A stretch of 64,000 nucleotides of DNA from Lentzea atacamensis (GTDB taxonomy: Bacteria; Actinomycetota; Actinomycetes; Mycobacteriales; Pseudonocardiaceae). The stretch lies in contig NZ_QLTT01000001.1 in assembly GCF_003269295.1 (NCBI RefSeq), positions 949,635 through 1,013,634 on the forward strand, given 5' to 3'. Below are positions 56,357 through 63,401 of the stretch, piece by piece; the first letter of the stretch is position 1; every line of letters starts with the position of its first letter. Below the pieces are notes generated by a model, which was given only the letters and a program-made list of their open reading frames with translations, had not been told where the DNA came from and did not search any database. A program made the translations under genes and the position numbers.

Positions 56357-57312
56357 CTCGCCACCTCCGGCAGCACGTGCTCGCCGAACGCGTCGACGAA
56401 CGGGATCAGGTCCTGGCCCACGTGGTGCAGATAGATCTCCTCGAAGCCGAGCGACGCGTAGGTGTGCAGGTTCTCGACGTGCCACTTGAGGTCCGAGGAC
56501 ACGTTGACGACCTCGGCGACCTGCTCCGGCGTGACGCGCTCGGCGACGACGTCGAAGTGCTCGGCGAGCTCCAGGTCCCAGCAGACGGGCGGTCGGAACA
56601 CGTTGGTGCGCCACTGTTCGTGCGCGATCCTGAGTGCGGTGTCGTCGTCCTGCGCCCAGCTCAGGTGCACCTGCAGGTGCAGCTTGCCCCGGCCACCCGC
56701 GTCGCGATAGGCGTCGGCCACCTCGCGCAACCGGTCGGGCGGGGCGCTCACGGTGATCAGCCCGTCGGCCCACTCGGCGCACCAGCGGGCGGTCTGGGGG
56801 CTCACGGCGGCGCCGATCAGCAACGGCACCTCCTGCGGTCTCGTCCACAGTCTCGCGCGGTCAACCCGGACCAGGCCGTCGTGGCTGACCTCGTCACCCT
56901 GGAGCAGCGCGCGGATCACGTCCACGCACTCGCGCAGACGGGCGTTGCGGACGTCCTTGCGCGGCCAGCCGTCGCCGGTGATGTGCTCGTTGCTGGCCTC
57001 GCCGGTGCCCAGCGCCGCCCAGAACCGGCCGGGGTACATCGCGGCGAGGGTGCTGATCGCCTGGGCGGTGATCGCCGGGTGGTAGCGCTGGCCCGGGGCC
57101 GTGACCACGCCGAACGGCAGGGTCGTCGCCTGCAGCGCGGCGCCGAGCCACGACCAGGCGAACCCCGAGTGGCCCTGGCGCGAACTCCACGGTGAGAAGT
57201 GGTCGGAACTCATCGCCGCGGCGAAGCCGGCCTCCTCGGCCCTGCGCACTGCGGTCAACAGGTCGGTGGGGTGGAGCTGCTCGTGCGACGCGTGGATGCC
57301 GTAGACGGTCAT
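56353..57312 (-). CDS. LLM-class flavin-dependent oxidoreductase (non-F420 type)
   Basis: A 319-residue TIM-barrel protein of the luciferase-like family: YGIHASHEQLHPTDLLTAVR, AAMSSDHFSPWSSRQGHSGF, LGTGEASNEHITGDGWPRKD and EVPLLIGAAVSPQTARWCAE. The SHEQ start and EHITGDGWP block resemble the TIGR03885 set, flavin oxidoreductases that lack F420-typical residues. Substrate is unknown. It ends as GTGA over the GH13 start, so the two are translated together. It starts 100 bp from the divergent ssgA-like gene. Confidence 0.82.
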   Translation of the reverse strand: MTVYGIHASHEQLHPTDLLTAVRRAEEAGFAAAMSSDHFSPWSSRQGHSGFAWSWLGAALQATTLPFGVVTAPGQRYHPAITAQAISTLAAMYPGRFWAALGTGEASNEHITGDGWPRKDVRNARLRECVDVIRALLQGDEVSHDGLVRVDRARLWTRPQEVPLLIGAAVSPQTARWCAEWADGLITVSAPPDRLREVADAYRDAGGRGKLHLQVHLSWAQDDDTALRIAHEQWRTNVFRPPVCWDLELAEHFDVVAERVTPEQVAEVVNVSSDLKWHVENLHTYASLGFEEIYLHHVGQDLIPFVDAFGEHVLPEVAR

Positions 57313-57413
57313 GCGACTTCAGGTACCCAGCGAGCAGTTTGAGAATGCGTTGAACCGATCCCGAACGGCATCCGTGTGGATGACAGCACCCTCGGAGCGG
57401 AGGAGGAACGGCG

Positions 57414-57809
57414 ATGTTCAACGAGACGCGCGTCGGGACCGTAACTGTCGTTGAGTTCATTCGGCCGGATGGCACTGTCGAGCCGATGAACGTCGATCTC
57501 CAATACCGCTCAGACGATCCGCACGCCGTCACGCTGCGGTTTCAGGCCAGGGACCAGGAGTCGACCTGGCTCGTCGGGCGGGAGCTGCTGGCGGACGGAC
57601 TGCTGTCGCCCGCGGGGATCGGCGACGTGCGGTTGCGGCCCGGCCACCGCGACGTGCTGGTGCTGGAGCTCTTCACCGAGGACTCGCACGCCGTGTTCCA
57701 CCTGTCGGCCGATGACCTGCAGCGGTTCCTCGACTCCACCTACGCGGCCGTGCCTGCGGGGCGTGAGGTCGTCGACTTCGACCTGCTGCTGAAGGACCTG
57801 CTCGCCTAA
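57414..57809 (+). CDS. SsgA-like (SALP) cell-division/sporulation regulator
   Basis: A 131-residue protein with a GGAGGAA site. Family features: RSDDPHAVTLRFQARDQEST, the WLVGRELLADGLLSPAGIGD core and DVLVLELFTEDSHAVFHLSA, and the end RFLDSTYAAVPAGREVVDFD. SALPs occur only in morphologically complex actinomycetes and guide septation, peptidoglycan turnover and spore maturation. Which SALP it is cannot be told. It converges with the GNAT gene (4 bp overlap). Confidence 0.92.
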   Translation: MFNETRVGTVTVVEFIRPDGTVEPMNVDLQYRSDDPHAVTLRFQARDQESTWLVGRELLADGLLSPAGIGDVRLRPGHRDVLVLELFTEDSHAVFHLSADDLQRFLDSTYAAVPAGREVVDFDLLLKDLLA

Positions 57810-58366
57810 AGGCGCAGGCCCAGGACCAGCTTGTCCGCGGAGTCGACCACGCGAAAGCCGATGTGCTCCCAGAAGCCGACCGCGTGTGTGTTGTGGTGCC
57901 GCACGTGCACGTGAACGCCCTTCTCAAGGCGTTCGAGCACCGTGCGGACGAGCCTGCCGCCGTAGCCCTTGCCCTTCGCGCGCGGCAGCAGGTTGGCGTG
58001 CATGTGCGCCGGATAGTCCAGGGCCAGCCGGTGGTCGACCCGCGCCGGATGGTGGATGTGCTGCACCACGCGGTTCGGGTCGTCGGTGAGCGGGTAGCGA
58101 ATGCGCAGGTCAGGCCACCAGTCGTGCTCCAGGCGGTCTTCGAAGGCCTCGCTGTCCGACGCCGCGATCACGTAGCCGCAGATCCCCTCGTCGTCCTCCA
58201 CGACGAACGCCAGATCCGGTTCGAACGCCACGTACGGCCCCACGTAGGCGTGACCGAGCAGGCGCGGGTCGTCGAACAGGTGCCGCGCGCCCCGGCCACC
58301 GTCGCCGGTGTCGAGGCAGATGTCGTAGAGCGCGTCCAGGTCAGCGGGCCGGTACGCGCGGATCAC
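57806..58366 (-). CDS. GNAT-family N-acetyltransferase
   Basis: A 186-residue protein from GTG 58366, overlapping the fxsA-like stop as GTGA. The fold is visible: IRAYRPADLDALYDICLDTG at the start, DLAFVVEDDEGICGYVIAAS, then the acetyl-CoA loop LLPRAKGKGYGGRLVRTVLE and HHNTHAVGFWEHIGFRVVD at the end. It resembles O-GlcNAcase C-terminal/GNAT groups, but the substrate is not predictable. The frame continues upstream only because it is antisense to the fxsA-like gene. Confidence 0.87.
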   Translation of the reverse strand: MIRAYRPADLDALYDICLDTGDGGRGARHLFDDPRLLGHAYVGPYVAFEPDLAFVVEDDEGICGYVIAASDSEAFEDRLEHDWWPDLRIRYPLTDDPNRVVQHIHHPARVDHRLALDYPAHMHANLLPRAKGKGYGGRLVRTVLERLEKGVHVHVRHHNTHAVGFWEHIGFRVVDSADKLVLGLRL

Positions 58367-58821
58367 GTCAGCTCGCGCCGATCCGTGATCACCACCGGGT
58401 CGACGTCGACAACTTCCCCTTCGACGACCTGACCGGGCCCGAAGCGACGGTCGTGCTCGAACTTCAGCGCGGCCGCCTCGGCCTTGCGCGCGATCCGCCG
58501 GCTGACGAGCCTGCGCGTCGGCGGGAACAGCAGGAACAACGCCGCCACGTCGCTGATGAAGCCAGGCACCATGATCAACGCGCCGGCCGCGGCGATCAGC
58601 ACGCCGTCGGCCATCTCCTGGTGCGGCTGTTGCCGCTTCCAGACGGCCTCGGAGAACGCGGCCATCGTCTGCGCCCCCTGCCTGCGCACCAGCTGCAGAC
58701 CGACGAGGGTGCCGACCAGCAGCAGCGCGATCATCCACAGCCCGCCGATGGCGTTGCCAACGGCGATCATGACCGCGATCTCGGCGAACATCCCCAAGAG
58801 CACCAGGGCGAAGACAGGCAT
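58363..58821 (-). CDS. FxsA-like membrane protein
   Basis: A 152-residue protein with helices PVFALVLLGMFAEIAVMIAV, LWMIALLLVGTLVGLQLVRR and GVLIAAAGALIMVPGFISD, the FxsA pattern (suppressor of F-exclusion of phage T7 in E. coli). The C-terminal charged tail is FEHDRRFGPGQVVEGEVVDVD. Function beyond membrane topology is unclear. Its upstream region (58822-58951) is shared with divergent kamA. Confidence 0.87.
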   Translation of the reverse strand: MPVFALVLLGMFAEIAVMIAVGNAIGGLWMIALLLVGTLVGLQLVRRQGAQTMAAFSEAVWKRQQPHQEMADGVLIAAAGALIMVPGFISDVAALFLLFPPTRRLVSRRIARKAEAAALKFEHDRRFGPGQVVEGEVVDVDPVVITDRRELT

Positions 58822-58888
58822 ACCCCCTCAACGCACGAGCTCGCCCAATTGCTCCCACACCCTCCTCCACCAGGCGTTGATCTGAAAT

Positions 58889-58929
58889 ATTTACGGCGAG
58901 CTAGCGGTGTGACAGGATATCTTTACGCG
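58889..58929 (+). promoter_or_regulatory. kamA upstream region with the shared ATCTTTACGCG motif
   Basis: ATCTTTACGCG at 58919-58929 is identical to the kdd-upstream 11-mer. A related TTTACG half-site lies 32 bp before it (58890-58895 in ATATTTACGGCG), three helical turns away in the same orientation. The motif is 23-33 bp from the kamA ATG. This arrangement suggests one regulator for kamA and the kdd operon. Confidence 0.65.
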
Positions 58930-58951
58930 ACCTCGACGCTGAGGAGTACGG

Positions 58952-60334
58952 ATGACTGCGCTGCACGACGCCCCCACGGCGCTGGAGCGACTGGACCGCC
59001 AGCCGTACACGTACGTCCGCCGTGAGCTGGTCGAACCCGACTGGCGACGCTTCCCCGGCTGGGCGCACGTGACCGAGGCGCAGTGGCGCGACGCCCAGTG
59101 GCAGCGGGTGAACTGCGTCAAGAACGTCAAGCAGCTCCGCAAGGTCACCGGCGACCTGCTGAGCGAGAAGTTCTACGACGACCTGGCCGCGGACCAGGAA
59201 ACCTTCGCGACCATGTCGATGCTGATCCCACCCCAGATGCTCAACACGATGGCGGTGGACGCGGCACCCGCGGAGTTCACCGACGCCTTCCTGGCCGACC
59301 CGGTCCGCCGTTACATGCTGCCGGTGAAGTCCGACCGCGACCCGCGGTGGCCGTCGCACCCGCACTCCCAGCGCGACTCGCTGCACGAGGCCGAGATGTG
59401 GGTCGTCGAGGGGCTGACCCACCGCTACCCGACCAAGGTCCTGGCCGAAATGGTCTCGACCTGCCCGCAGTACTGCGGCCACTGCACCCGCATGGACCTG
59501 GTGGGCAACTCGACCCCGCTCATCGACAAGCACAAGCTGTCTCTGAAGCCGGTCGACCGCCAGGACCAGATGATCGACTACCTGAAGAAGACCCCTGGCG
59601 TCCGCGACGTCGTCGTCTCGGGCGGCGACGTGGCCAACGTCCCGTGGCCCCAGCTCGAGTCGTTCCTGATGCGCCTGCTGGACATCGAGACCGTCCGCGA
59701 CATCCGCCTGGCCACCAAGGCCCTGGCCGGCCTGCCCCAGCACTGGCTCCAGCCGCGCGTCGTCGAGGGCCTGGAGCGAGTCGCCCGCACGGCCTCGCGC
59801 CGCGGCGTGAACCTGGCGATCCACACCCATGTGAACCACGCCCAGTCGGTGACACCTCTCGTCGCCGAGGCGGCGCGGACGGCGCTGGAGGTCGGCGTCC
59901 GCGACGTCCGCAACCAGGGCGTGCTGATGAAGGGCGTCAACGCCACGTCGGACGACCTGCTGGACCTTTGCTTTGCGCTGCAAGGGGAAGCGAACATCCT
60001 GCCGTACTACTTCTACATGTGCGACATGATCCCCAACGCGGAGCACTGGCGGGTGGCCGTGTGGGAGGCGCAGGAGCTGCAGCACGCGATCATGGGCTAT
60101 CTGCCCGGATATGCGACGCCGCGGATCGTGTGCGACGTGCCGTACGTCGGGAAGCGGTGGGTGCACCAGCTCGCCGAGTACGACCGTGAGCTGGGGATTT
60201 CGTACTGGACGAAGAACTACCGGACCGGGATCGAGCTCGAGGATCCGGAGGCGCTGGACCGCCGCTACCCCTACTACGACCCGATCTCCACCCTGGGCGA
60301 GGCCGGCCAGAAGTGGTGGTCCGACCAGACCTGA
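58952..60334 (+). CDS. kamA: Lysine 2,3-aminomutase (radical SAM, PLP)
   Basis: A 460-residue enzyme with GAGGAG before ATG 58952. The radical-SAM cluster motif is CPQYCGHC at Cys171, Cys175 and Cys178. Two acidic residues, Asp358 (in MCDM) and Asp395 (in VCDVP), are 37 apart, exactly the spacing of Asp293 and Asp330 that hold the epsilon-amino group of lysine in the clostridial enzyme. The PLP Lys is probably Lys401 (DVPYVGK), one residue closer than in the DxPGGGGK consensus. It converts L-lysine to L-beta-lysine. It stands apart from kamDE/kdd/kal by 4 kb but shares a promoter motif with them. Confidence 0.9.
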   Translation: MTALHDAPTALERLDRQPYTYVRRELVEPDWRRFPGWAHVTEAQWRDAQWQRVNCVKNVKQLRKVTGDLLSEKFYDDLAADQETFATMSMLIPPQMLNTMAVDAAPAEFTDAFLADPVRRYMLPVKSDRDPRWPSHPHSQRDSLHEAEMWVVEGLTHRYPTKVLAEMVSTCPQYCGHCTRMDLVGNSTPLIDKHKLSLKPVDRQDQMIDYLKKTPGVRDVVVSGGDVANVPWPQLESFLMRLLDIETVRDIRLATKALAGLPQHWLQPRVVEGLERVARTASRRGVNLAIHTHVNHAQSVTPLVAEAARTALEVGVRDVRNQGVLMKGVNATSDDLLDLCFALQGEANILPYYFYMCDMIPNAEHWRVAVWEAQELQHAIMGYLPGYATPRIVCDVPYVGKRWVHQLAEYDRELGISYWTKNYRTGIELEDPEALDRRYPYYDPISTLGEAGQKWWSDQT

Positions 60335-60345
60335 CACACCACGAC

Positions 60346-60381
60346 GGGGCCGTTTTCGGGACATCTTCCGAAGGCGGCCCC
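60346..60381 (+). terminator. Hairpin after kamA
   Basis: Arms GGGGCCG (60346-60352) and CGGCCCC (60375-60381) pair; an inner TTTTCGG/CCGAAGG extends the stem. It starts 12 bp after the kamA stop. Confidence 0.6.
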
Positions 60382-60789
60382 AACGGCATGTTTTGCCTGG
60401 TCAGCACCCATAGAGTCTCATTAGGTCTCAACGTCAAGGGGCCCAGAAGGGGCCCAGAAAGTCCAAAGTGGATGACACTTTGCATCCTCAGTGGACACCC
60501 GTGTCAGGCATTGGTACAGCATCGAGTAGACACTCGCCTTTACGACCGGACTGGGCCATCGCCCCTCCTGCGACCCGATCTCCACCTTCGGCGAAACCAC
60601 TCAGGCGTCAATGACCATTGCTACCGCCCACGGCGCAACTGCAGAAAAATCGCACCGCTGAACGACACGGAGTCCAGTGGAATCATAACCGTGATAAACA
60701 AGTTCAGCGACGTGCTGCACCGATTTAGCGCCGGATCTAGCACGCTCATGCTTTCGACAAACGACATCCGCAGATTCGGCGCGATGGCG
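60382..60789. other. Gene-free low-GC stretch with an 11 bp tandem repeat
   Basis: I see no coding gene here; an open plus frame across it lacks codon bias and family resemblance. The unit AAGGGGCCCAG occurs twice in tandem at 60436-60446 and 60447-60457. The lower GC content and the mobile debris after it suggest the edge of an old insertion. Confidence 0.5.
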
Positions 60790-61212
60790 TCAACGAGATC
60801 TCACGCCGAGTTGGTCAAGGTCGACCGAGCGGGGCGACGGGCTCAGCAACATGACGCCGAGCGTCTTCGCCCTGACCAGGAGAGCGGCCAGCGAGACATG
60901 CCACTTGGCCTTCAGGCGAAGCAGCGCCGGCCAATCGAGACGAGCAGGTAGCTCGTGCGCGATGTCTTCGGCCGGCATGAGGAACGCGGCGGCGAACTCG
61001 TTGGCCTGCGACTCGGTCGCCTTGTCGGCTATTGGGCCGTCGGCGCCAAGCAGAACGAGGTGGCCCAACTCGTGTGCCGCGTCGAAGCGTGAACGGTCGC
61101 GAAGACCCTTGTCCGCCCCGAGCGCCACCACCGGCCGGAAACCCGCGTTGAACGCGTTCGAGCTCGCCTTCGACGGCCGCCTGGCCGCCGGACGCAAATA
61201 ACCCTTCTTCAA
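60790..61212 (-). pseudogene. ImmA/IrrE metallopeptidase fragment
   Basis: A 140-codon frame whose core is clearly ImmA/IrrE: RDRSRFDAAHELGHLVLLGA (HELGH zinc motif) and ATESQANEFAAAFLMPAEDI, then ARLDWPALLRLKAKWHVSLA. The N-terminal XRE helix-turn-helix and the usual C-terminal third are absent, and the last about 20 codons look unrelated. Intact versions are phage/ICE repressor proteases. It is probably a remnant of a lost mobile element next to IS110 debris. Confidence 0.7.
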
Positions 61213-61317
61213 CCAGAGTTACACCGCTCGTTTGACAGCATGTGAGTCCGCCCTGGCGTGCGGACGTGGTGAACGGACAAAATCGGTGTGGGCCGGGCTG
61301 GGTGACGCCGAGGGTCC

Positions 61318-61999
61318 GTGGTCGAACGCGCCCCCGCCACGCTGGCCGAAATGGCCAAGGGCCGGCTGCGGGCGAAGATCCCGCAGCTGCGGGAGGCGTT
61401 GCAGATCGCCCGGTTCAGCGACGCCTCGGCGTTCATGATCGGCCGCCTACGCGGTCAAGATCGAGCAGGCGATGCGCCCTTTCGCGCGAGCCAAGGAACT
61501 GCTGATGACCATCCCTGGGATCTCTGACCGGATCGCCTGCGGCATCATCGGTTCTATCGGCATCGACATGACCGTCTTCCCCGCTCCTGGTCATCTCGCG
61601 TCCTGGGCCGGGGTCTGCCCAGGCAACAACCGCTCCGCGGGCCGCGAGCTGTCCTCGGCCACCACCCACGGAGATCCCTACCTGCGGGGCTGGCTCGGGA
61701 TCGCCGCCGGCATCATCGCCCAGACCCGCAGCCGCCCCAACTACTTGAAGAGCTACTACCACCGGCTGCGCAAACGCCGCGGCCCGCTACGCGCTCAAGT
61801 CGCCGTCCAGCACAAGATCCTGACCGCTGTCTGGCACATGCTCACTTGCGACGTCGCCTACCACGACCTCGGACCCGACTACTTCGACCACAAACCCCGC
61901 TCGCTCCAATATCAGGCACAACGCGCCCGCCGGCTCATCGCCGAGCTGATCGAGCAGGGCTACGACGTCTCCCAGCTGATCCCCGAACACTCCGCCTGA
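61318..61999 (+). mobile_element. IS110-family transposase remnant
   Basis: The end (61472-61999) reads MRPFARAKELLMTIPGISDR and CPGNNRSAGRELSSATTHGD, then PYLRGWLGIAAGIIAQTRSR and YHRLRKRRGPLRAQVAVQHK, the transposase_20 half of IS110. In a different frame just before (61318-61450) is LAEMAKGRLRAKIPQLREAL, the linker region; AAYAVKIEQAMRPFARA joins them in the second frame. The N-terminal DEDD catalytic domain is missing and one frameshift is visible. It is inactive. Confidence 0.82.
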
Positions 62000-62039
62000 C
62001 CACACGGACATCAGAAGCCGCGCTGGGGCAATTTAGGGA

Positions 62040-62135
62040 ACAGACCCCGGCGAGGCGTACCAGCTCGCGCTGTCGGGTCAGGGCATCGTCGTCGTGCAGG
62101 CGTCGGAAGGTCACCCCGCACCGGCCACGCCGTGA
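62040..62135 (+). pseudogene. Orphan C-terminus of an AIM24-like gene
   Basis: Frame GGC at 62049 to TGA 62133-62135 encodes GEAYQLALSGQGIVVVQASE then GHPAPATP, the typical end of AIM24/TIGR00266-like proteins. The rest of the gene is missing. It begins about 40 bp after the IS110 remnant, so insertion or deletion removed the front of the gene. Confidence 0.5.
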
Positions 62136-62146
62136 CGATCGGACAG

Positions 62147-62183
62147 AAGCGGCGCGTTTCGCACGTTTCACGGCGCGCCGCTT
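62147..62183 (+). terminator. Hairpin terminator of the AIM24-like gene
   Basis: Arms AAGCGGCGCG (62147-62156) and CGCGCCGCTT (62174-62183) pair perfectly with a 17-base loop, followed by TCGTTCG. It follows the orphan stop by 11 bp and probably belonged to the lost gene. The next 127 bp to 62310 hold no visible gene. Confidence 0.65.
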
Positions 62184-62310
62184 TCGTTCGGGTGGCTGGG
62201 CTCCTCCGGATTCTCCTCGCGGGAGAACCCGCGCGGAGTTCGCGGAGGAGCGAAGAGGGTCGACAGTCCGGTTCCCGCGGCTCTCGCGGACCAGCTTCGC
62301 GGGCGACCCG

Positions 62311-62832
62311 TCAAATGCCGATGGTGAGGCTTCCCGCAGCGGTCAGCTGGGAGACTCCCGTTGTGCTGCAGGCGGCCGGGTTGGGTTGCGCCCCGACGCC
62401 GACTGATTTCGCGGGATCCGGGGTGAAGGTGCCGGAGCTGATCGATCCGACGGCGACGACCTGGATGTCGCCGCCGACCCGGTTGGTGGTCCTGTTGTAG
62501 GAGAACGTGCTGGGTGCGATCGCGGTGTTGGTCCACTTGAAGACTCTCGTCCCGCTGCCTGCAGAGAGAACGCTGGTGCACGTCGCGTTCGGTGCGGTGC
62601 CCGTCTCGGCGTAGCTTCCGGTGGGGGCAGAACTGCTCGTGTAGTTGAACAGCTGGCCGCTGACGCTAAATGTCACCGTCTGCGGGGTGTCGGTCAGTGG
62701 CGGACTGTAGGTGACGACTTCGTTGAGAGCGCAGAACTGGTCGACTGCGGCATGAGCGGACGGGGTAATGAACAGCGACATGACGGCCGCGACAGTCAAA
62801 TGAACCGCAGCGATTCTGGCGCTTCTCACCAT
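62311..62832 (-). CDS. Secreted protein, unknown function
   Basis: A 173-residue protein with a signal peptide (RIAAVHLTVAAVMSLFITPS, then AHAA). The mature chain, about 145 residues, is Thr/Ser/Val-rich with VTYSPPLTDTPQTVTFSVSG, NYTSSSAPTGSYAETGTAPN and QVVAVGSISSGTFTPDPAKS, probably an all-beta fold. Three Cys are visible. It resembles other exported actinomycete hypotheticals; no family is recognised. Confidence 0.75.
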   Translation of the reverse strand: MVRSARIAAVHLTVAAVMSLFITPSAHAAVDQFCALNEVVTYSPPLTDTPQTVTFSVSGQLFNYTSSSAPTGSYAETGTAPNATCTSVLSAGSGTRVFKWTNTAIAPSTFSYNRTTNRVGGDIQVVAVGSISSGTFTPDPAKSVGVGAQPNPAACSTTGVSQLTAAGSLTIGI

Positions 62833-63107
62833 GAACCCTTCCGTCGGCGTCGGCCTCGAAGGCGCGGTTCACGGCAGACGACGTCACGTACCCGGACCGC
62901 ACCACAAGGGGGTAAGCATCTCGAAGCCCTGTCCCCCTCGGAACCAGCGACCGAGGGACATGGCGTCTGCCAACCAGGTGACATGCCGTCGGCACGGCCG
63001 CGCAAGATGGGCGCAAACACCACGCGGGTCGACTACGGCCACGCGGACACGACGCATGCGAGCACGGGAGAATTCCCGCACGTACCCGCGAGGTTCTGAC
63101 GCGTGCG

Positions 63108-63371
63108 TTGACCGCGGTGTCTTTGGCGGGGGTCGCGGCGATCACCGCGGTGCCTGCTGCTTCCGCGGTGGTCATCTACAACAAGCGGTACACCTCCGAG
63201 CGGCTCTGCCATTCCAACGCCAGGCAGATCGCGTTGCAGGGCGCGACGATCCTGGTGAACTGCCGGTACGAGGGCGCGCCGGCGTGGTCAGGGTCCACCA
63301 GCCACGCCAGAGCCTGCTACGCCATCCGGGAAAGCCGGATCGACGAAGCCTGCACCTACCTGGGAGGTTGA
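63108..63371 (+). CDS. Small secreted cysteine-containing peptide
   Basis: An 87-residue ORF. A hydrophobic leader TAVSLAGVAAITAVPAASA precedes a mature part of about 65 residues with four Cys (ERLCHSNARQIALQGATILV, NCRYEG, ARACYAIRESRIDEACTYLGG). The start is uncertain: TTG 63108 is possible, but the usual positively charged signal start (LTRALTAV) lies upstream at CTG/GTT codons with no good ribosome site, so the true start may be lost. Two disulfides are likely. Confidence 0.55.
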   Translation: MTAVSLAGVAAITAVPAASAVVIYNKRYTSERLCHSNARQIALQGATILVNCRYEGAPAWSGSTSHARACYAIRESRIDEACTYLGG

Positions 63372-63401
63372 TATCCATCGTCCCAGGCCCTGACCGTGAG
63401 T

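Noticed and set aside
60313..60951. Plus-strand open frame after kamA
   Set aside because: No family similarity, poor codon bias, and it overlaps the terminator and the antisense ImmA fragment.
62833..63107. Possible gene in the 275 bp gap between the two secreted-protein genes
   Set aside because: Open frames here have no ribosome site or family resemblance; the region likely holds divergent promoters only.
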